Assembly: GCA_012270045.1 (NCBI GenBank)
Contig: JAAXJC010000219.1
Coordinates: 1-58,127 of the forward strand
DNA: 58,127 nucleotides
Source of the DNA: Luminiphilus sp.
Lineage (GTDB): Bacteria > Pseudomonadota > Gammaproteobacteria > Pseudomonadales > Halieaceae
Direction: 5' to 3'
Notes under the pieces: model-generated
The model's database searches: none
Seen by the model: the letters and a program-made list of their open reading frames with translations, nothing else
What the model was told of the DNA's origin: nothing
Made by a program: the position numbers and the translations under genes
Part shown: in pieces, positions 1 through 11,472 of the stretch
How the letters are laid out: each line of letters starts with the position of its first letter
Position numbering within the stretch: the first letter of the stretch is position 1

Positions 1-970
1 ATTCCGTATTAATGACCGGGTCCGGGCCATGCTGACCGAGAGCACCACCGAGTCCCGTGGCCCCCAGTTAGTGCTCTCCAGGGCCTGCAGGGAGATGCTG
101 ACAGAGCTTTTCAAAATTGAAGTACCCGAGATTTCGGAAGGGGTCATCCAGATTCGTGCCGCCGCCCGTGATCCGGGTTCCAGGGCCAAGATTGCGGTCA
201 AGACGGGCGATCAGCGTATCGACCCCGTGGGAGCCTGTGTTGGTATGCGTGGGTCCCGGGTCCAGGCGGTATCCAACGAACTGGACAACGAACGGGTGGA
301 CATCATTCTGTGGGACGACAACCCGGCCCAGCTGGTCATCAATGCCATGTCTCCCGCTGAGGTGGAGTCCATCGTTGTGGATGAGGACAGCGATACCATG
401 GAAGTCGCGGTGGCAGAGGACAACCTGGCCCAGGCCATAGGTCGCGGTGGCCAGAATGTGCGCCTTGCTTCTGATCTCACCGGGTGGACCATCAATGTCA
501 TGAGCACTGACGAGGCCGTGGAGCGTCAGGAAGCCGAGGCTGTTGAAATAATCGAGACGTTCATGAATGCGCTGGACGTGGATGAGGATGTCGCCGTCGT
601 CCTGGTCGAGGAAGGGTTCACCACCCTGGAAGAGGTGGCCTACGTGCCCCTGGAAGAGATGATGGGTATCGAAGGCTTTGATGAGGAGATCTCTGAAGAA
701 CTCCGGGCCAGGGCCAAGGATGCGTTACTGACCTTGGCCATCGCCAGTGAGGAGAAGCTGGACGTGGAGCCCGCGGAAGATCTGCTGACCATGGAAGGGA
801 TGGACAGACATCTCGCCTTTGTACTGGCCAGCCGTGGTGTAGTCACCATGGAGGATTTGGCCGAGCAGGGTGTTGATGACCTGATGGATATTGAAGACAT
901 GACCGAAGAGCGGGCGGGCGAGCTTATTATGACCGCCAGGGCGCCATGGTTTGCCGAGGAAGAGGCCTGA
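1..970 (+). CDS. nusA: Transcription termination/antitermination protein NusA (5' end outside window)
   Basis: This is the C-terminal part of NusA, which binds RNA polymerase and nascent RNA and controls pausing, termination and antitermination in the cytoplasm. The frame is open from base 2 with no start in the window. The first visible residues ([10 protein letters not shown]) belong to the S1/KH1 junction. KH1 follows with the hallmark [14 protein letters not shown], then KH2 with [15 protein letters not shown]. Two acidic helix-hairpin-helix repeats follow, from about residue 180 of the visible part, and end in WFAEEEA. The gene heads the nusA-infB-rbfA-truB-rpsO-pnp string and stops 49 nt before infB. 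Identity is secure. The missing start, and rimP which normally precedes it, should lie just left of the window. Confidence 0.98.
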   Translation, partial: FRINDRVRAMLTESTTESRGPQLVLSRACREMLTELFKIEVPEISEGVIQIRAAARDPGSRAKIAVKTGDQRIDPVGACVGMRGSRVQAVSNELDNERVDIILWDDNPAQLVINAMSPAEVESIVVDEDSDTMEVAVAEDNLAQAIGRGGQNVRLASDLTGWTINVMSTDEAVERQEAEAVEIIETFMNALDVDEDVAVVLVEEGFTTLEEVAYVPLEEMMGIEGFDEEISEELRARAKDALLTLAIASEEKLDVEPAEDLLTMEGMDRHLAFVLASRGVVTMEDLAEQGVDDLMDIEDMTEERAGELIMTARAPWFAEEEA

Positions 971-1019
971 ACACAGGGGCTGTTTGAAGCGACCAGGGCT
1001 GACGGATCAGGAGTAACAG

Positions 1020-3713
1020 ATGGCACAGACAGTAGCAGAATTGGCCGAGACGGTGGGTGCCTCCGTCGATCGCTTGCTCGCGCAGATGAAGGATGCGGGG
1101 TTGCCCCATGCCGCTGCGGAAGAGGAGGTGTCCGAGGACGACAAGCAGACCCTGTTGGCTTTTTTGAAGAAAAGCCATGGGGAGAGCAGCAGCGCCCCGC
1201 GAAAAATCACGCTGAAGCGGAAGCAGCTCAGTACCTTGAGGACAGGCGGTAGCGGCAAACGCACGGTCAACGTTGAAGTGCGCAAGAAGCGCACCTACGT
1301 CAAGCGCGATGACCTGGAGGAGGCAGCGCCGGGCGCTGAAGCCTCGGAGCTGCCTGCAACTGACGTTGCCAACGCGGAGGCTGGTTTGGATGCTGGCCCA
1401 GCTGCTGGCGAGGGTCTTGAGGTTGAAGCTGCAGCATCAGCTGTTGCTGCCGGAGTGGCGGACCCGGGCGGCGATGCCGCTGCAGATAGTCTACCGCCCG
1501 AGGAAGAATCGGGGGATGTTGATCCCGAAGTGCTGCGCCAGCGAGCGGCGGCGAGAAGGAAGGTTGAGGAAGAACAGCGGCAGAAAGCCCTTGCAGCTGC
1601 CGCCGAGGAACGGCGACAGGAGGAGCAGCGTAAGCTCGAGGCGGCCCAGGCCCGTCAGGCGGACGCTGGACGCAAAGCAAGTTCTCCGGGGGACACGGAA
1701 GATCGTAAGCCGAAACGCCTGCACGAGGCGCCCGCCGCCAGAGCGCCCAGGGATGACGCCGAGCGCAAACGGCCCGGACGTGCGCGACTGGACCGGAGCT
1801 CCATTCCGGGAGCCAGGGGCAAACAGCGAGGTCATAATCTGTCCCTCAGTGATATTGAAGCCGCGGAAGCGGGCGTTGGCCGTCGCCGGGGCAGCCGCCG
1901 GAAAAAGGCCCACGAGGAGCACACCAAGCACGGCTTTGAGCAGCCCACCGAAAAGATCACCTACGAAGTTAACCTGCCCGAAAACATCTCGGTGGGCGAG
2001 CTTGCGCAACAAATGGCGGTCAAGGCTGGCGTTGTCATCAAGGAACTCATGAAGCTGGGTGTCATGGCGACCATCAACCAGATGATCGACCAGGACACGG
2101 CGTCTTTGGTGGTGGAAGAGCTGGGACACAAGGTGAAGCTGGTCAGCGATGATGAACTCGAGGAGCAACTCGAGGAAACCATTGCGAGCCAGGAAGGAAC
2201 CCTGGTGCCCAGGGCACCGGTCGTCACGGTGATGGGTCACGTGGATCACGGTAAGACATCGTTGCTGGACCATATCCGCAAGACCAAGGTGGCCAGCGGT
2301 GAGGCTGGGGGCATCACCCAGCATATCGGTGCCTATCATGTTGAAACCGACCAGGGGATGATCACGTTCCTGGATACCCCCGGGCATGCTGCGTTTACAT
2401 CCATGCGGGCCCGTGGCGCCAGATCCACTGATATCGTCATCCTGGTTGTGGCAGCCGACGACGGTGTCATGCCCCAGACTGAGGAGGCCATCCAGCACGC
2501 CAGGGCAGCTGAGGTGCCACTGGTTGTTGCGGTCAACAAAATTGATAAAGAGGCGGCAGACCCGGACCGGGTCAAGAACGAACTTGCTGCCAAGGATGTG
2601 ATTCCAGAAGACTGGGGCGGAGATACCCAGTTTATAGAGGTTTCTGCCCACACAGGTCAGGGCATCGATGCCCTGCTTGACGCCCTGCTGTTGCAATCAG
2701 AACTGCTGGAATTGCAGGCACCCTCGGATACGCCCGGACAGGGCATTGTCATCGAGTCCCGTCTGGATAAGGGGCGTGGCTCGGTGGCGTCCCTGCTGGT
2801 CCAGCAGGGTACGCTGCGCCAGGGCGATATCGTCCTGGCCGGTCTCCAATACGGACGGGTTCGGGCCATGCTCGACGAATCCGCCCAGAGCGTGGATGAG
2901 GCGGGACCCAGTATTCCGGTAGAGATTCTCGGCCTCAACGGCACGCCGGATGCGGGTGATTCCTTTGTGGTGGTTGAAAGTGAAAAGCGGGCGCGGGAAA
3001 TCGCGGATTTCCGCGCCGAGAAGTTGCGCAGCAGCCGACTGGCCCGTCAGCAGGCCGCCAAACTCGACAATATGTTTGAGTCGATGACCGCCGGTGAGAG
3101 ACAGGTCCTGAACCTTGTCATCAAGGCCGATGTTCGCGGTTCCCTGGAGGCGCTTCAGGGTGCCCTGGCCGACTTGGGTAATGATGAGGTCAAGGTCAAC
3201 GTGGTGTCCGGAGGGGTTGGTGGTCTCACTGAATCCGATGTCAGTCTGGCAATGACCTCGGAGGCGATTATTTTCGGCTTCAACGTCAGGGCAGATTCCG
3301 GTGCCAGGCGCCTGGCGGAGCAGGAAGGGGTGGAAGTGCGTTATTACAACGTCATCTACGACCTGATTGATGACGTGAAAGCGGCCCTCACCGGCCTGCT
3401 CTCTCCCGAACTGCGCGAGGAGATTATTGGCATTGCAGAGGTTCGCGATGTCTTCAGGTCGCCGAAGTTTGGTCAGATCGCAGGTTGTATGGTGACCGAG
3501 GGCACCGTTTACCGCGCCAAACCCATACGTGTCCTGAGGGACAATATTGTCATCTACGAAGGTGAGCTGGAGTCCTTGAGACGTTTCAAGGATGACGCCA
3601 ATGAGGTGCGCAATGGTATGGAGTGCGGTATTGGCGTCAAGAACTACACAGACGTCAAGGTGGGAGACCTGATTGAAGTCTTTGACGTCAATGAGATTGC
3701 CCGCTCCCTCTGA
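1020..3713 (+). CDS. infB: Translation initiation factor IF-2
   Basis: IF-2 is the GTPase that places initiator fMet-tRNA on the 30S subunit and promotes subunit joining. The 897-residue length is normal for the gammaproteobacterial long form. The N-terminal IF2-N domain ([13 protein letters not shown]) is followed by a long charged, Ala/Glu/Arg-rich linker to about residue 310 and a second IF2-N-like segment. The G domain has G1 GHVDHGKT at residues 406-413, DTPGHAAF (G3) and NKID (G4), followed by the beta-barrel and C-terminal tRNA-binding domains. The ATG is preceded by CAGGAG at good spacing. It lies between nusA and rbfA and is almost certainly cotranscribed with both. Confidence 0.99.
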   Translation: MAQTVAELAETVGASVDRLLAQMKDAGLPHAAAEEEVSEDDKQTLLAFLKKSHGESSSAPRKITLKRKQLSTLRTGGSGKRTVNVEVRKKRTYVKRDDLEEAAPGAEASELPATDVANAEAGLDAGPAAGEGLEVEAAASAVAAGVADPGGDAAADSLPPEEESGDVDPEVLRQRAAARRKVEEEQRQKALAAAAEERRQEEQRKLEAAQARQADAGRKASSPGDTEDRKPKRLHEAPAARAPRDDAERKRPGRARLDRSSIPGARGKQRGHNLSLSDIEAAEAGVGRRRGSRRKKAHEEHTKHGFEQPTEKITYEVNLPENISVGELAQQMAVKAGVVIKELMKLGVMATINQMIDQDTASLVVEELGHKVKLVSDDELEEQLEETIASQEGTLVPRAPVVTVMGHVDHGKTSLLDHIRKTKVASGEAGGITQHIGAYHVETDQGMITFLDTPGHAAFTSMRARGARSTDIVILVVAADDGVMPQTEEAIQHARAAEVPLVVAVNKIDKEAADPDRVKNELAAKDVIPEDWGGDTQFIEVSAHTGQGIDALLDALLLQSELLELQAPSDTPGQGIVIESRLDKGRGSVASLLVQQGTLRQGDIVLAGLQYGRVRAMLDESAQSVDEAGPSIPVEILGLNGTPDAGDSFVVVESEKRAREIADFRAEKLRSSRLARQQAAKLDNMFESMTAGERQVLNLVIKADVRGSLEALQGALADLGNDEVKVNVVSGGVGGLTESDVSLAMTSEAIIFGFNVRADSGARRLAEQEGVEVRYYNVIYDLIDDVKAALTGLLSPELREEIIGIAEVRDVFRSPKFGQIAGCMVTEGTVYRAKPIRVLRDNIVIYEGELESLRRFKDDANEVRNGMECGIGVKNYTDVKVGDLIEVFDVNEIARSL

Positions 3714-3719
3714 TCGCCT

Positions 3720-4118
3720 GTGGCCAAGGATTATTCACGAACACAGCGCATAGGCGACGCCCTGCAGCAGGAGCTTGCGGCCCTGCTGCAGTCGACCCTG
3801 AATGACCCCCGGCTCAAGCTGGTGAGTATTACCGGAGTCGATGTCAGCCGGGACCTCGCCCATGCAAAAGTGTTTTTCACCCAGATGGGCGTGGATGACA
3901 GCGCCTCTGCTGCGCCCACCCTGGCCGTCCTGGACAAGGCAAGCGGGTTTTTGCGCTCAGAAATCGCCCGGGCCTCCAGCCTGAGAACAGTACCCAAGCT
4001 GCGCTTCTGTTTTGATGAGAGCGTGGGTCGGGGACGTCATATGGAGGAGTTGATCCGCACGGTCAGGGCCAGCGACCGGCAAGCCGAAGACGAACAAGCT
4101 GAGCCCGGAGAAGATTGA
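3720..4118 (+). CDS. rbfA: Ribosome-binding factor A
   Basis: RbfA is a small KH-fold protein that assists late 30S maturation, 16S 5'-end processing and cold adaptation. The 132-residue product begins [20 protein letters not shown] and carries the family's [25 protein letters not shown]-type core and [19 protein letters not shown] segment. The start is GTG at 3720, six bases after the infB stop, so translation is probably coupled to infB. No strong Shine-Dalgarno is visible apart from sequence inside the infB end. The stop overlaps the truB start. Confidence 0.98.
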   Translation: MAKDYSRTQRIGDALQQELAALLQSTLNDPRLKLVSITGVDVSRDLAHAKVFFTQMGVDDSASAAPTLAVLDKASGFLRSEIARASSLRTVPKLRFCFDESVGRGRHMEELIRTVRASDRQAEDEQAEPGED

Positions 4119-5044
4119 CAGTGGGGCGCCGGCGCCGGGGCCGATCTGTCGACGGCATACTCGTACTCGATAAGCCCGAGGGCATCAGTTCCAACGCGGC
4201 CCTGCAGCGTTGCAAGAGACTGTTCAATGCCGCCAAGGCGGGCCACACGGGTAGTCTTGATCCAATGGCCACTGGTGTCCTGCCCCTGTGCTTCGGAGAA
4301 GCCACCAAGTTTTCCCAGTTCGTCCTGGAGGCCAACAAGGGTTACACAGCGACCTTTGCAATCGGTGTCGCCACCGACAGCCACGATGCTGAGGGCGAGA
4401 TTGTCGCGAGGGCTAATGCAGAATCTGTTACCCAGGCTGACGTAGAGGCAGCCCTGGGCCATTTTGTCGGTGATATTGATCAGGTGCCGCCCATGTACTC
4501 GGCACTCAAACGGGATGGTCAGCCGTTGTATAAGTTGGCCAGACAGGGCATTGAGGTCGAACGCCGTGCCCGGCGGGTCACCATAGAGGATTTAAGGTGC
4601 CTGGCTTTCCGGCCAGGGGAGACAGCAGAGGTCGATGTGGCCATGCTCTGCTCCAAGGGCACCTATGTGCGCAGCCTGTCCGTGGACGTTGGCGCCCGGC
4701 TGGGCTTGCCCGCCCACGTCAAGCAGCTGCGCCGAACCCAGGCCGGCCCCTTTTCAATTGCTGACGCCGTTACCCTGGAGCAACTGGAAACCACGGCAGC
4801 TGTGGGCGTGGAAGCCCTGGATGCGCATCTGATGCCAATGGATCGTCCGCTGGCCCATCTTCCCGCTGTAAGCCTCGGAGAGTCCTCGACTTTTTACCTT
4901 GGAAGAGGGCAGCCTGTACTGGTGCCAAATGGGCCGCAAAGTGGTAAGGTGCGCGTCTACGCGGCCGGAGGATGTTTCCTCGGTATCGGTGAAATGCTCG
5001 ATGACGGTCGCGTGGCACCTCGTAGGCTTGTGATTCATCCCTGA
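4115..5044 (+). CDS. truB: tRNA pseudouridine(55) synthase TruB
   Basis: TruB converts U55 of the T-loop to pseudouridine and acts as a tRNA chaperone. The catalytic Asp lies in [16 protein letters not shown] near residue 45. The family motifs [16 protein letters not shown] and [12 protein letters not shown] follow, and a PUA-like C-terminal domain begins near residue 245. Length is 309 residues, as usual. The most likely start is TTG at 4115, whose bases overlap the rbfA TGA (TTGA overlap), with CCGGAG a few bases upstream. A GTG at 4121 is an alternative and shortens the product by two residues. Coupling to rbfA is expected with either start. Confidence 0.98.
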   Translation: MTVGRRRRGRSVDGILVLDKPEGISSNAALQRCKRLFNAAKAGHTGSLDPMATGVLPLCFGEATKFSQFVLEANKGYTATFAIGVATDSHDAEGEIVARANAESVTQADVEAALGHFVGDIDQVPPMYSALKRDGQPLYKLARQGIEVERRARRVTIEDLRCLAFRPGETAEVDVAMLCSKGTYVRSLSVDVGARLGLPAHVKQLRRTQAGPFSIADAVTLEQLETTAAVGVEALDAHLMPMDRPLAHLPAVSLGESSTFYLGRGQPVLVPNGPQSGKVRVYAAGGCFLGIGEMLDDGRVAPRRLVIHP

Positions 5045-5134
5045 CGTTTTAGGTACCAACGAGTTAACGCCGGACCTGTCTGTAAACCTGCACGGACAGC
5101 GCCCGATCTTTCAAGCAGGTTGGAGAAAGCTACC

Positions 5135-5404
5135 ATGGCGCTAGATGCAGCCACCAAGGCCCAAATTGTCAAAGACTACCAACAGTCGGAAGGCGATACG
5201 GGCTCCCCGGAAGTGCAGGTCGCACTGTTGACCGCAAACATTGAGCAACTGCAGTCCCATTTCAAGGATCACGCGCAGGATCATCACTCCCGCCGTGGCC
5301 TCATTCGTATGGTCAACCAGCGTAGGAAACTGCTGGACTACCTGAAGAGCAAAGACACGTCACGCTATGCAGAGTTGATCAAGCGTCTCGGTCTGCGACG
5401 GTAA
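5135..5404 (+). CDS. rpsO: 30S ribosomal protein S15
   Basis: This is primary 16S rRNA-binding protein S15 of the 30S platform, 89 residues, the family standard. The conserved [17 protein letters not shown] and [16 protein letters not shown] segments are intact. The ATG at 5135 is chosen over an in-frame TTG at 5120 because GGAGAAAG sits eight bases before it and family members begin MAL/MSL. A 90-base gap separates it from truB. In enterobacteria this leader carries the S15 autoregulatory pseudoknot; I did not resolve one here. A hairpin terminator follows before pnp. Confidence 0.99.
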   Translation: MALDAATKAQIVKDYQQSEGDTGSPEVQVALLTANIEQLQSHFKDHAQDHHSRRGLIRMVNQRRKLLDYLKSKDTSRYAELIKRLGLRR

Positions 5405-5416
5405 AGACCATTTTTA

Positions 5417-5446
5417 GGGCCGGCAGTCGCCGGCCCATTTATTTAT
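5417..5446 (+). terminator. Hairpin between rpsO and pnp
   Basis: A perfect 8-bp GC stem, GGGCCGGC (5417-5424) with loop AGTC and GCCGGCCC (5429-5436), is followed by ATTTATTTATT. This fits a leaky intrinsic terminator or attenuator separating rpsO from pnp, which is where E. coli has its rpsO terminator and the RNase III processing region of the pnp leader. The tail is U-rich but broken by A residues, so partial read-through into pnp is likely. Confidence 0.75.
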
Positions 5447-5458
5447 TGGAGAAAGTAA

Positions 5459-7597
5459 GTGAACGTAGTCAAGAAAACATTCCAGTACGGTGACCATGAG
5501 ATCACTCTGGAGACAGGCCGCATAGCGCGGCAGGCCAGTGGCGCCGTTATGGTGACCATGGGAAATACCAGTGTCCTGTGTACAGTGGTCGCCGCGCGGG
5601 ATATGCGCGCGGGCCAGGATTTTTTCCCTCTGTCAGTGCACTACATTGAAAAGACCTATTCAGTGGGCAAGATTCCCGGCGGGTTTTTCAAGCGTGAAGC
5701 CCGACCCAGCGAGAAGGAAACTCTGACCTCCCGTTTGATCGACCGACCCATTCGCCCCCTGTTCCCCGACGGATTTATGAACGAGGTGCAGGTGGTATGT
5801 ACGGTGATGTCCGCGGACAAGGAAACCGATCCGGATATCCCGGCCATGATCGGAACCTCCGCTGCCCTGGCGATCTCCGGCTGTCCCTTCAACGGTCCGA
5901 TCGGCGGTGCCAGGGTTGGTTTCAATGAAGCCAAGGGCTACCTGCTGAACCCCAGTTACAGCGCACTCAAGGAAAGTCAGCTGGACATGGTTGTAGCGGG
6001 CACCTCCGAGGCTGTGCTGATGGTCGAGTCAGAAGCCAAGGAACTGACAGAAGATCAGATGTTGGGCGCCGTATTGTTTGCCCACCAGGAGATGCAGACC
6101 GTCATCAAGGCAATTGATGAACTGGTTGAGGAGGCGGGCAAACCCCGCTGGGAGTGGCAGGCCCCTGCCGTGGACGAGGCCCTGAAGGCGGCGGTGGAAA
6201 CAGAGGCCAAGGCGGCCCTGGGAGAAGCCTATCGCATCACGGAAAAAGCGGCCCGCTACGAACGCGTGGGTGAGATTCGTGACGCAGCCATCACTGCCAT
6301 TGCTGTCGAGGGTGGACCCTCTGCCGATGAGGTCAAGGATCAGTTCAAGGCCCTGGAGAAAAATATCGTCCGCCAGCGCATCATCAGCGGTGAGCCGCGC
6401 ATCGACGGACGAGACGGCAGAACCGTGCGACCTATCGTGTGCGAGGTAGATGTTCTTGAAAAGGCCCATGGCTCGGCGTTGTTTACCCGGGGTGAAACCC
6501 AGGCCATTGGTGCCGTCACTCTGGGCTCCAGCCGGGACGCTCAAATTATTGATGCCCTGGAGGGTGAGCGTCGTGATCCCTTTATGCTGCACTACAACTT
6601 CCCGCCCTATTCGGTGGGTGAAGCGGGCCGGATTGGTTTCACCAGCCGTCGCGAGATCGGTCATGGCCGACTGGCACGGCGGGGCCTGGCAGCAACCCTG
6701 CCTACTGAAGACGAGTTCCCCTACACCGTGCGCGTGGTCTCGGAAATCACCGAGTCCAATGGTTCCAGTTCCATGGCTTCCGTCTGCGTCGGATCTCTGG
6801 CACTGATGGCCGCCGGTGTGCCGGTCAAGGCGCCGGTTGCGGGTATCGCGATGGGGTTGGTCAAAGAGGGCAACCAGTTTGCGGTTCTGACGGATATTCT
6901 GGGTGATGAGGATCACCTTGGCGATATGGATTTCAAGGTCGCTGGCACAGCAGGTGGTATCACTGCCCTGCAGATGGATATCAAGATTGAGGGTATCAAT
7001 GAGCAGATCATGGAGATCGCCCTGGAGCAGGCCATGCAGGCCAGACTCCATATTCTTGGTCAGATGAACGCGGTCCTCGATGGTCCCCGGGACATCGTTT
7101 CCGAGAATGCTCCCAGCATGGTGCAGCTGAAGGTGGATTCCGACAAGATCCGGGACATCATTGGTAAAGGTGGAGCGACGATCCGATCGATTACTGAAGA
7201 ATCCGGTGCGACGGTGGACATTGAGGACGACGGCACGGTCAAGGTGTTCGGCGTAACCAAGGAATCCAGGGATCATGCGGTCAATGCCATCATGGCTATT
7301 ACAGCTGAAGCCGAAGTGGGCGAGATCTACGAGGGTACCGTTGCTCGCATCGTTGATTTTGGTGCGTTTGTGACCATTCTCCCGGGCAAAGACGGCCTGG
7401 TTCATATTTCCCAAATTGCGGAAGAGCGGGTGGAGAATGTCACCGACTACCTCAGTGAAGGCGAGACGGTTCGGGTAAAGGTGCTGGATGTGGATCAGCG
7501 CGGCCGAATCAAGCTGTCCATCAAAGAAGTTGCGGCCGAAGAGGGTGCGACGGTTGAAGCTGATGGTGCAGAGCCTGAAGATCTCTCCGCAGAGTAA
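5459..7597 (+). CDS. pnp: Polyribonucleotide nucleotidyltransferase (PNPase)
   Basis: PNPase degrades RNA 3' to 5' by phosphorolysis and is a degradosome component; it can also add 3' tails. The 712 residues show two RNase PH domains separated by the all-alpha segment ([12 protein letters not shown] in the first; RGETQA and [25 protein letters not shown]-like motif in the second). KH follows at about 555-610 ([15 protein letters not shown]) and S1 at about 620-690 ([18 protein letters not shown]). The start is GTG at 5459 with GGAG seven bases upstream. It ends in front of a strong terminator and converges on acs. Confidence 0.99.
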   Translation: MNVVKKTFQYGDHEITLETGRIARQASGAVMVTMGNTSVLCTVVAARDMRAGQDFFPLSVHYIEKTYSVGKIPGGFFKREARPSEKETLTSRLIDRPIRPLFPDGFMNEVQVVCTVMSADKETDPDIPAMIGTSAALAISGCPFNGPIGGARVGFNEAKGYLLNPSYSALKESQLDMVVAGTSEAVLMVESEAKELTEDQMLGAVLFAHQEMQTVIKAIDELVEEAGKPRWEWQAPAVDEALKAAVETEAKAALGEAYRITEKAARYERVGEIRDAAITAIAVEGGPSADEVKDQFKALEKNIVRQRIISGEPRIDGRDGRTVRPIVCEVDVLEKAHGSALFTRGETQAIGAVTLGSSRDAQIIDALEGERRDPFMLHYNFPPYSVGEAGRIGFTSRREIGHGRLARRGLAATLPTEDEFPYTVRVVSEITESNGSSSMASVCVGSLALMAAGVPVKAPVAGIAMGLVKEGNQFAVLTDILGDEDHLGDMDFKVAGTAGGITALQMDIKIEGINEQIMEIALEQAMQARLHILGQMNAVLDGPRDIVSENAPSMVQLKVDSDKIRDIIGKGGATIRSITEESGATVDIEDDGTVKVFGVTKESRDHAVNAIMAITAEAEVGEIYEGTVARIVDFGAFVTILPGKDGLVHISQIAEERVENVTDYLSEGETVRVKVLDVDQRGRIKLSIKEVAAEEGATVEADGAEPEDLSAE

Positions 7598-7614
7598 GTG
7601 CAACGAATGAAAAT

Positions 7615-7640
7615 AAACCGCGGTCTCCGCGGTTTTTTTT
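7615..7640 (+). terminator. Rho-independent terminator after pnp
   Basis: A 9-bp stem, AAACCGCGG / CCGCGGTTT with loop TCT, runs directly into an unbroken T tract ending at 7640. It begins 17 bases after the pnp stop and closes the nusA-pnp operon. The A residues flanking the left arm also give it some bidirectional character, which would help end acs transcripts arriving from the right. Confidence 0.92.
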
Positions 7641-7716
7641 CGTCCAGCATTTTGCCTGCAAAGCATTGCCAGCGCCCCTGGCGCCCCTGGGGAGGCGCCA
7701 CAGCACTCCGAGTACA

Positions 7717-9654
7717 CTAGTCACCAGCTTCTCGATTCGCTACCAGATCAGCAACCACCGATGGATCCGCCAGGGTGGAGATATCGCCCAGGTTGTCAAA
7801 ATCCTGCTCGGCTATCTTCCTTAAAATTCTGCGCATGATCTTGCCCGAGCGCGTCTTTGGTAGTCCGGGGGCCCACTGAATGGTATCGGGTTTGGCGATT
7901 GGGCCGATCTCTCGCACACACAGGTCGACGAGTTCGGACTTGAGTTGATCGTCGGGGGCAACGCCCGCTTTCGGTGTCACAAAGGCGTAAATACCCTGGC
8001 CCTTGATGTCATGTGGAAAGCCGACGACAGCGGATTCGGCGATCTGGGGGTGTTCGCCCAGTGCGCTCTCCACCTCGGCGGTGCCCATGCGATGGCCAGA
8101 TACATTGAGCACGTCGTCCACCCGGCCGGTGATGCGAAAGTAACCCTCCTGGTCGCGAAGTGCGCCATCCCCAGTGAAGTAATAACCCGGGTAGGTACTG
8201 AAATAGGTGTCCACCATGCGCTGGTGGTCGTTGTACACCGAGCGAATCTGACCCGGCCAGGAGCGTTTGATGGCCAGAAGCCCGGTTGCCGCTCCTTCCA
8301 GTTCCACGCCGTTTTCATCGAGCAGTACGGGCTCAACGCCGAAGAACGGAAAGCTGGCAAATCCGGGCTTGAGTTCATGGGCTCCGGGTAGTGGTGTGAT
8401 CATGATGCCGCCGGTCTCGGTTTGCCACCAGGTATCGACAATGGGGCAGCGGCCGTCACCGACCACCTGGTGGTACCACTCCCAGGCCTCGGGATTGATG
8501 GGTTCCCCCACCGACCCCAGTACCCGCAGGCTTGATCTGGCATGTTCCGTAACCCAATTATCCCCCATCGCCATGAGGGCCCGAATTGCGGTGGGTGCGG
8601 TGAAAAACGAGTTGACCCGGTATTTGTCGACTATTTCCCAGAACCGCCCGGCGTTGGGGTAGGTGGGAACGCCCTCGAAAATAACGGAGGTGGCGGCGTT
8701 GGCCAGTGGGCCATATACGATGTAGGTGTGGCCCGTGACCCAGCCCACGTCTGCCGTGCACCACCAGATATCTCCCGGTCGATAATCAAAGACATAGCGG
8801 AAGGTCATGGCTGCCTGCAGCAGGTAGCCGGCCGTGGTGTGTAGCACGCCCTTTGGTTTGCCCGTGGATCCCGAGGTGTACAGGATAAACAGGGGGTCCT
8901 CGGCATCCATCAACTCAGGTTGGCAGTCGGTGTCAGCTGCTGCGCAGGCCTGCCCGTAATGAAGATCACGGTCTTCAGTCCAGCTGATGTCAGCCCCCGT
9001 GCGCGTCACGACGATGACCGAATCCACCGACGGGCAGTGTTCCAGGGCGGCGTCGACGTTGGCCTTCAGTGGTATGCGCCGACCACCCCGAATACCCTCG
9101 TCAGCAGTAATAACGAGGCGGCAGTCGGCATCGTTGATCCTGCTCTGCAATGCCTCCGGTGAGAAGCCTCCGAACACCACTGAGTGGATGGCCCCTATGC
9201 GCGTGCAGGCGAGCATGGCGTAGGTGGCCTCTGGAATCATGGGCATATAAATACAGACCCGGTCGCCCTTCGCAACGCCGCGGGACTTGAGGACGTTGGC
9301 AAGCCGGCACACCTGCTCCTTCAATTCGCCGTAGCTGATGTGCTGGCTGTCCCCGGGCTCATCCCCTTCCCAGATGAATGCCGTCTGCTCAGCGCGCTCG
9401 GGAAGGTGCCGATCGATGCAGTTGACCGAGACATTGAGCTTGCCTCCCGAGAACCAGCGGGCGCTGCCGCTGGCAAGATCGTACTCAGCTACCTCTGTCC
9501 AGGGCGCCTGCCAGTCCAGGAATTCGCCTGCCCGGTCCGACCAGAATTGCTCCGGATTGTCGATGGACTGCCGGTACCACTCCCGGTAGCGCTCCGGTGT
9601 GATGTGGGCCTCTGAAAAGTCGCTGGGCACCGGGTAGCGAGCGGAATCGGACAT
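7717..9654 (-). CDS. acs: Acetate--CoA ligase (acetyl-CoA synthetase)
   Basis: This enzyme activates acetate (and slowly propionate) to acetyl-CoA through an acetyl-AMP intermediate in the cytosol. The 645 residues match the family length. Visible motifs are the P-loop-like [11 protein letters not shown], the adenylate-binding [10 protein letters not shown], the hinge [15 protein letters not shown] and the C-terminal [11 protein letters not shown], whose last Lys is the usual acetylation target. ATG at 9654 has GGAG nine bases upstream. It is divergent from the porin/symporter genes on the other strand, which makes acetate uptake plus activation the likely joint role. Confidence 0.98.
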   Translation of the reverse strand: MSDSARYPVPSDFSEAHITPERYREWYRQSIDNPEQFWSDRAGEFLDWQAPWTEVAEYDLASGSARWFSGGKLNVSVNCIDRHLPERAEQTAFIWEGDEPGDSQHISYGELKEQVCRLANVLKSRGVAKGDRVCIYMPMIPEATYAMLACTRIGAIHSVVFGGFSPEALQSRINDADCRLVITADEGIRGGRRIPLKANVDAALEHCPSVDSVIVVTRTGADISWTEDRDLHYGQACAAADTDCQPELMDAEDPLFILYTSGSTGKPKGVLHTTAGYLLQAAMTFRYVFDYRPGDIWWCTADVGWVTGHTYIVYGPLANAATSVIFEGVPTYPNAGRFWEIVDKYRVNSFFTAPTAIRALMAMGDNWVTEHARSSLRVLGSVGEPINPEAWEWYHQVVGDGRCPIVDTWWQTETGGIMITPLPGAHELKPGFASFPFFGVEPVLLDENGVELEGAATGLLAIKRSWPGQIRSVYNDHQRMVDTYFSTYPGYYFTGDGALRDQEGYFRITGRVDDVLNVSGHRMGTAEVESALGEHPQIAESAVVGFPHDIKGQGIYAFVTPKAGVAPDDQLKSELVDLCVREIGPIAKPDTIQWAPGLPKTRSGKIMRRILRKIAEQDFDNLGDISTLADPSVVADLVANREAGD

Positions 9655-9722
9655 GGTAAGGCTCCAGACAGGGTAAGCATGACGTCGGTGGATGTTAGAT
9701 CACCGTGGCGCGGGGTCAATAC

Positions 9723-9738
9723 CGGTGCCATGCTTGCG
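9723..9738 (+). promoter_or_regulatory. Possible sigma-54-type promoter upstream of the porin
   Basis: In the 180-bp divergent region between acs and the porin, CGGTGCCATGCTTGCG gives GG-N10-GC spacing with a perfect TTGC at -12 but a poor -24 element. Expected transcription would start near 9749, about 85 bases before the porin start. Such a weak match arises by chance fairly often. I list it only because a sigma-54 activator of the CbrB type is encoded in the same window. Confidence 0.25.
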
Positions 9739-9834
9739 ATCGTATTTGCTGTCGTTCAGCGTATAAGCTGCACGGTCACGGGTTACCAGTGCCCGCGTAA
9801 AATTCAGTCCAATGTGAAAAGGATGACCCTCGTT

Positions 9835-11178
9835 ATGTCACGCTCAAAAATATGCTGCTTCGGCGTTATCTGCACCCTGATGGTGGCCGTTACCTCCGTT
9901 CGAGCCGAAGAAGTGGAGGCACTGGAAGCGCGGATCGCCACATTGGAAAGTGAACTGGTAGCGCTCCGGTCGATTGTAGAAGCGCTGCTGCCGCCCTCTG
10001 GCGATAACGCTGTGTTGCCTACGCCCGAGCAGGTGGTTGCCGTAAACGAGCCCCAGCGTCCTCCCAGCTCGGTTGGTTCCGGGGCAGGCTTCAGTTACCA
10101 GGGCTTTATTCAGCTGGATACCCTGCTGAGCGACTACAGCGACGGTCGACCAAACGGCTCGGCGATAGAGGACTTCCTGATTCCCTCTGATATCCCGGTA
10201 GCTGCCGATGGCGCCTCTGGTTTTCGAAGCACCAACATGAGCGCCAAGACCACGCGCTTTGCCTTTGCCACAGACCACCTCACTTCGGCGGGCCGTGTCA
10301 GCAGTTTGTTGGAACTGGACTTTGCCCTGAGCAGCCAGGGCAACGAGCGCATCTCCAATAGTTGGAGCAGTCGCCTGCGCCATGCCTATGTCGACTGGCA
10401 GCTATCGGAACAGAATAGTCTGCTGGCGGGCCAAACCTGGACCACGTTCATGCGTGCTGAGGCCCGCCCGGCGCTTTGGGACATGACCGGCTCGGTGGGG
10501 CAGAGCTTCAATCGCCAACCATTGATTCGGTGGCGACATAACCGCTGGAGTCTGGCGGCGGAAAATCCGGCGACCCGCCTTGAAGGCGTGCCCTATGAGC
10601 GGGAACAGCGGGCTGTTCCGGACCTGGTAGTTCGGTATGACGGTGAGACAGGGGCCTTGGGCTGGACAGTGGCCGGACTGCTGCGCCAGCTCAACTACCG
10701 TGAAGAGCGGCAGGGAGAAGCCACACGTGAAGATGAGGTTATGGGTTACGCCTTGAGTTTCGCCGGCAACTGGCAGACAGGAGCCAATGATTTTCGTTTC
10801 ATGCTGAATTATGGCGATGCGTTGGGCCGCTACATGGGCCTGAATGCGTTCAACGACGGGGTGGTAACCGCCGACGGCAGTATCCGGACCTTTGACCAGT
10901 TCGGGGGCTTGATCTCCTGGAGCCGTCGTTTTTCACCACGGTGGCAGGCGGGGGTGGCGCTGTCGGGCGCATGGGCCGATGTGCCCGGGGAAGATGTGTA
11001 TGATGCTGCGGGGCTGATGCCGGAGAGTTACGCCACCGGGCACTTCAATCTGTGGTATCGGCCTACGCCATCGCTGGCTCTGGGTTCTGAGTACATCCGT
11101 GCGGTGAAGCGCCTGGAGAATGGCAATTCCGGCAGTCTGGATCGGCTGATGCTGTCGGTTCGATACAACCTAAAATGA
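9835..11178 (+). CDS. DcaP-like outer-membrane porin
   Basis: This is a predicted trimeric outer-membrane beta-barrel porin, probably for carboxylate uptake. From the ATG at 9835 the product is 447 residues: a signal peptide ending near SVRA at residue 24, an N-terminal heptad coiled coil (EEVEALEARIATLESELVALRS) typical of DcaP-type porins, then a barrel rich in alternating aromatic/polar strands. It ends in a hydrophobic-aromatic strand (LMLSVRYNLK). The frame is open further upstream to 9679, and an ATG at 9823 is possible, but those starts would bury the signal peptide. Placement between acs and the DUF4212/SSS pair suggests it admits the same substrate. The exact substrate is inference. 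Confidence 0.85.
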   Translation: MSRSKICCFGVICTLMVAVTSVRAEEVEALEARIATLESELVALRSIVEALLPPSGDNAVLPTPEQVVAVNEPQRPPSSVGSGAGFSYQGFIQLDTLLSDYSDGRPNGSAIEDFLIPSDIPVAADGASGFRSTNMSAKTTRFAFATDHLTSAGRVSSLLELDFALSSQGNERISNSWSSRLRHAYVDWQLSEQNSLLAGQTWTTFMRAEARPALWDMTGSVGQSFNRQPLIRWRHNRWSLAAENPATRLEGVPYEREQRAVPDLVVRYDGETGALGWTVAGLLRQLNYREERQGEATREDEVMGYALSFAGNWQTGANDFRFMLNYGDALGRYMGLNAFNDGVVTADGSIRTFDQFGGLISWSRRFSPRWQAGVALSGAWADVPGEDVYDAAGLMPESYATGHFNLWYRPTPSLALGSEYIRAVKRLENGNSGSLDRLMLSVRYNLK

Positions 11179-11205
11179 CGGCGGTATTGGAGTAGGGGTT
11201 TTGTT

Positions 11206-11472
11206 ATGAGCAAACTGTCAGAAGATCAGGCCCAGCGTTACTGGCAGCGCAATCGCAGCCTCATGTTCAGATTGTTGAGCATCTGGTTTGTGGTCAGTTT
11301 TGGCTGCGGGATAGTCGGTGTGGATTTGCTGAACCAGGTCCAGATCGGGGGCTACAAGCTAGGGTTCTGGTTTGCCCAGCAGGGTTCAATCTTTGTTTTT
11401 ATCGCCCTCATTTTCTATTACGTCTTTGCCATGGCCCGCTTGGACCGGGAATTCGGGGTCGAGGAAGACTGA
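11206..11472 (+). CDS. DUF4212 small subunit of a sodium:solute symporter
   Basis: This 88-residue integral membrane protein has two hydrophobic segments (about 22-42 and 58-78). It matches the DUF4212 family, the small partner found immediately upstream of a particular class of sodium:solute symporters. The RYWQRNRSLMFRLLSIWF start and the YYVFAMARLDREFG end are typical. Its function is probably assembly or regulation of the large subunit. AGGGG seven bases upstream supports the ATG. The stop overlaps the next start (TGATG), so the two subunits are translationally coupled. Confidence 0.92.
   Translation: MSKLSEDQAQRYWQRNRSLMFRLLSIWFVVSFGCGIVGVDLLNQVQIGGYKLGFWFAQQGSIFVFIALIFYYVFAMARLDREFGVEED

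Noticed and set aside
1491-2696. 401-codon open frame antisense to infB
   Set aside because: Opposite the IF-2 linker and G domain, with no family resemblance; a shadow frame.
7679-7700. Stem-loop TGGCGCC / GGCGCCA between pnp and acs
   Set aside because: A 7-bp GC-rich stem but no T tract on either side; the terminator at 7615-7640 explains the region better.
6029-7717. Long (562-codon) open frame antisense to pnp
   Set aside because: It lies wholly opposite a certain gene, shows no recognisable domain, and follows from the codon bias of pnp in GC-rich DNA.
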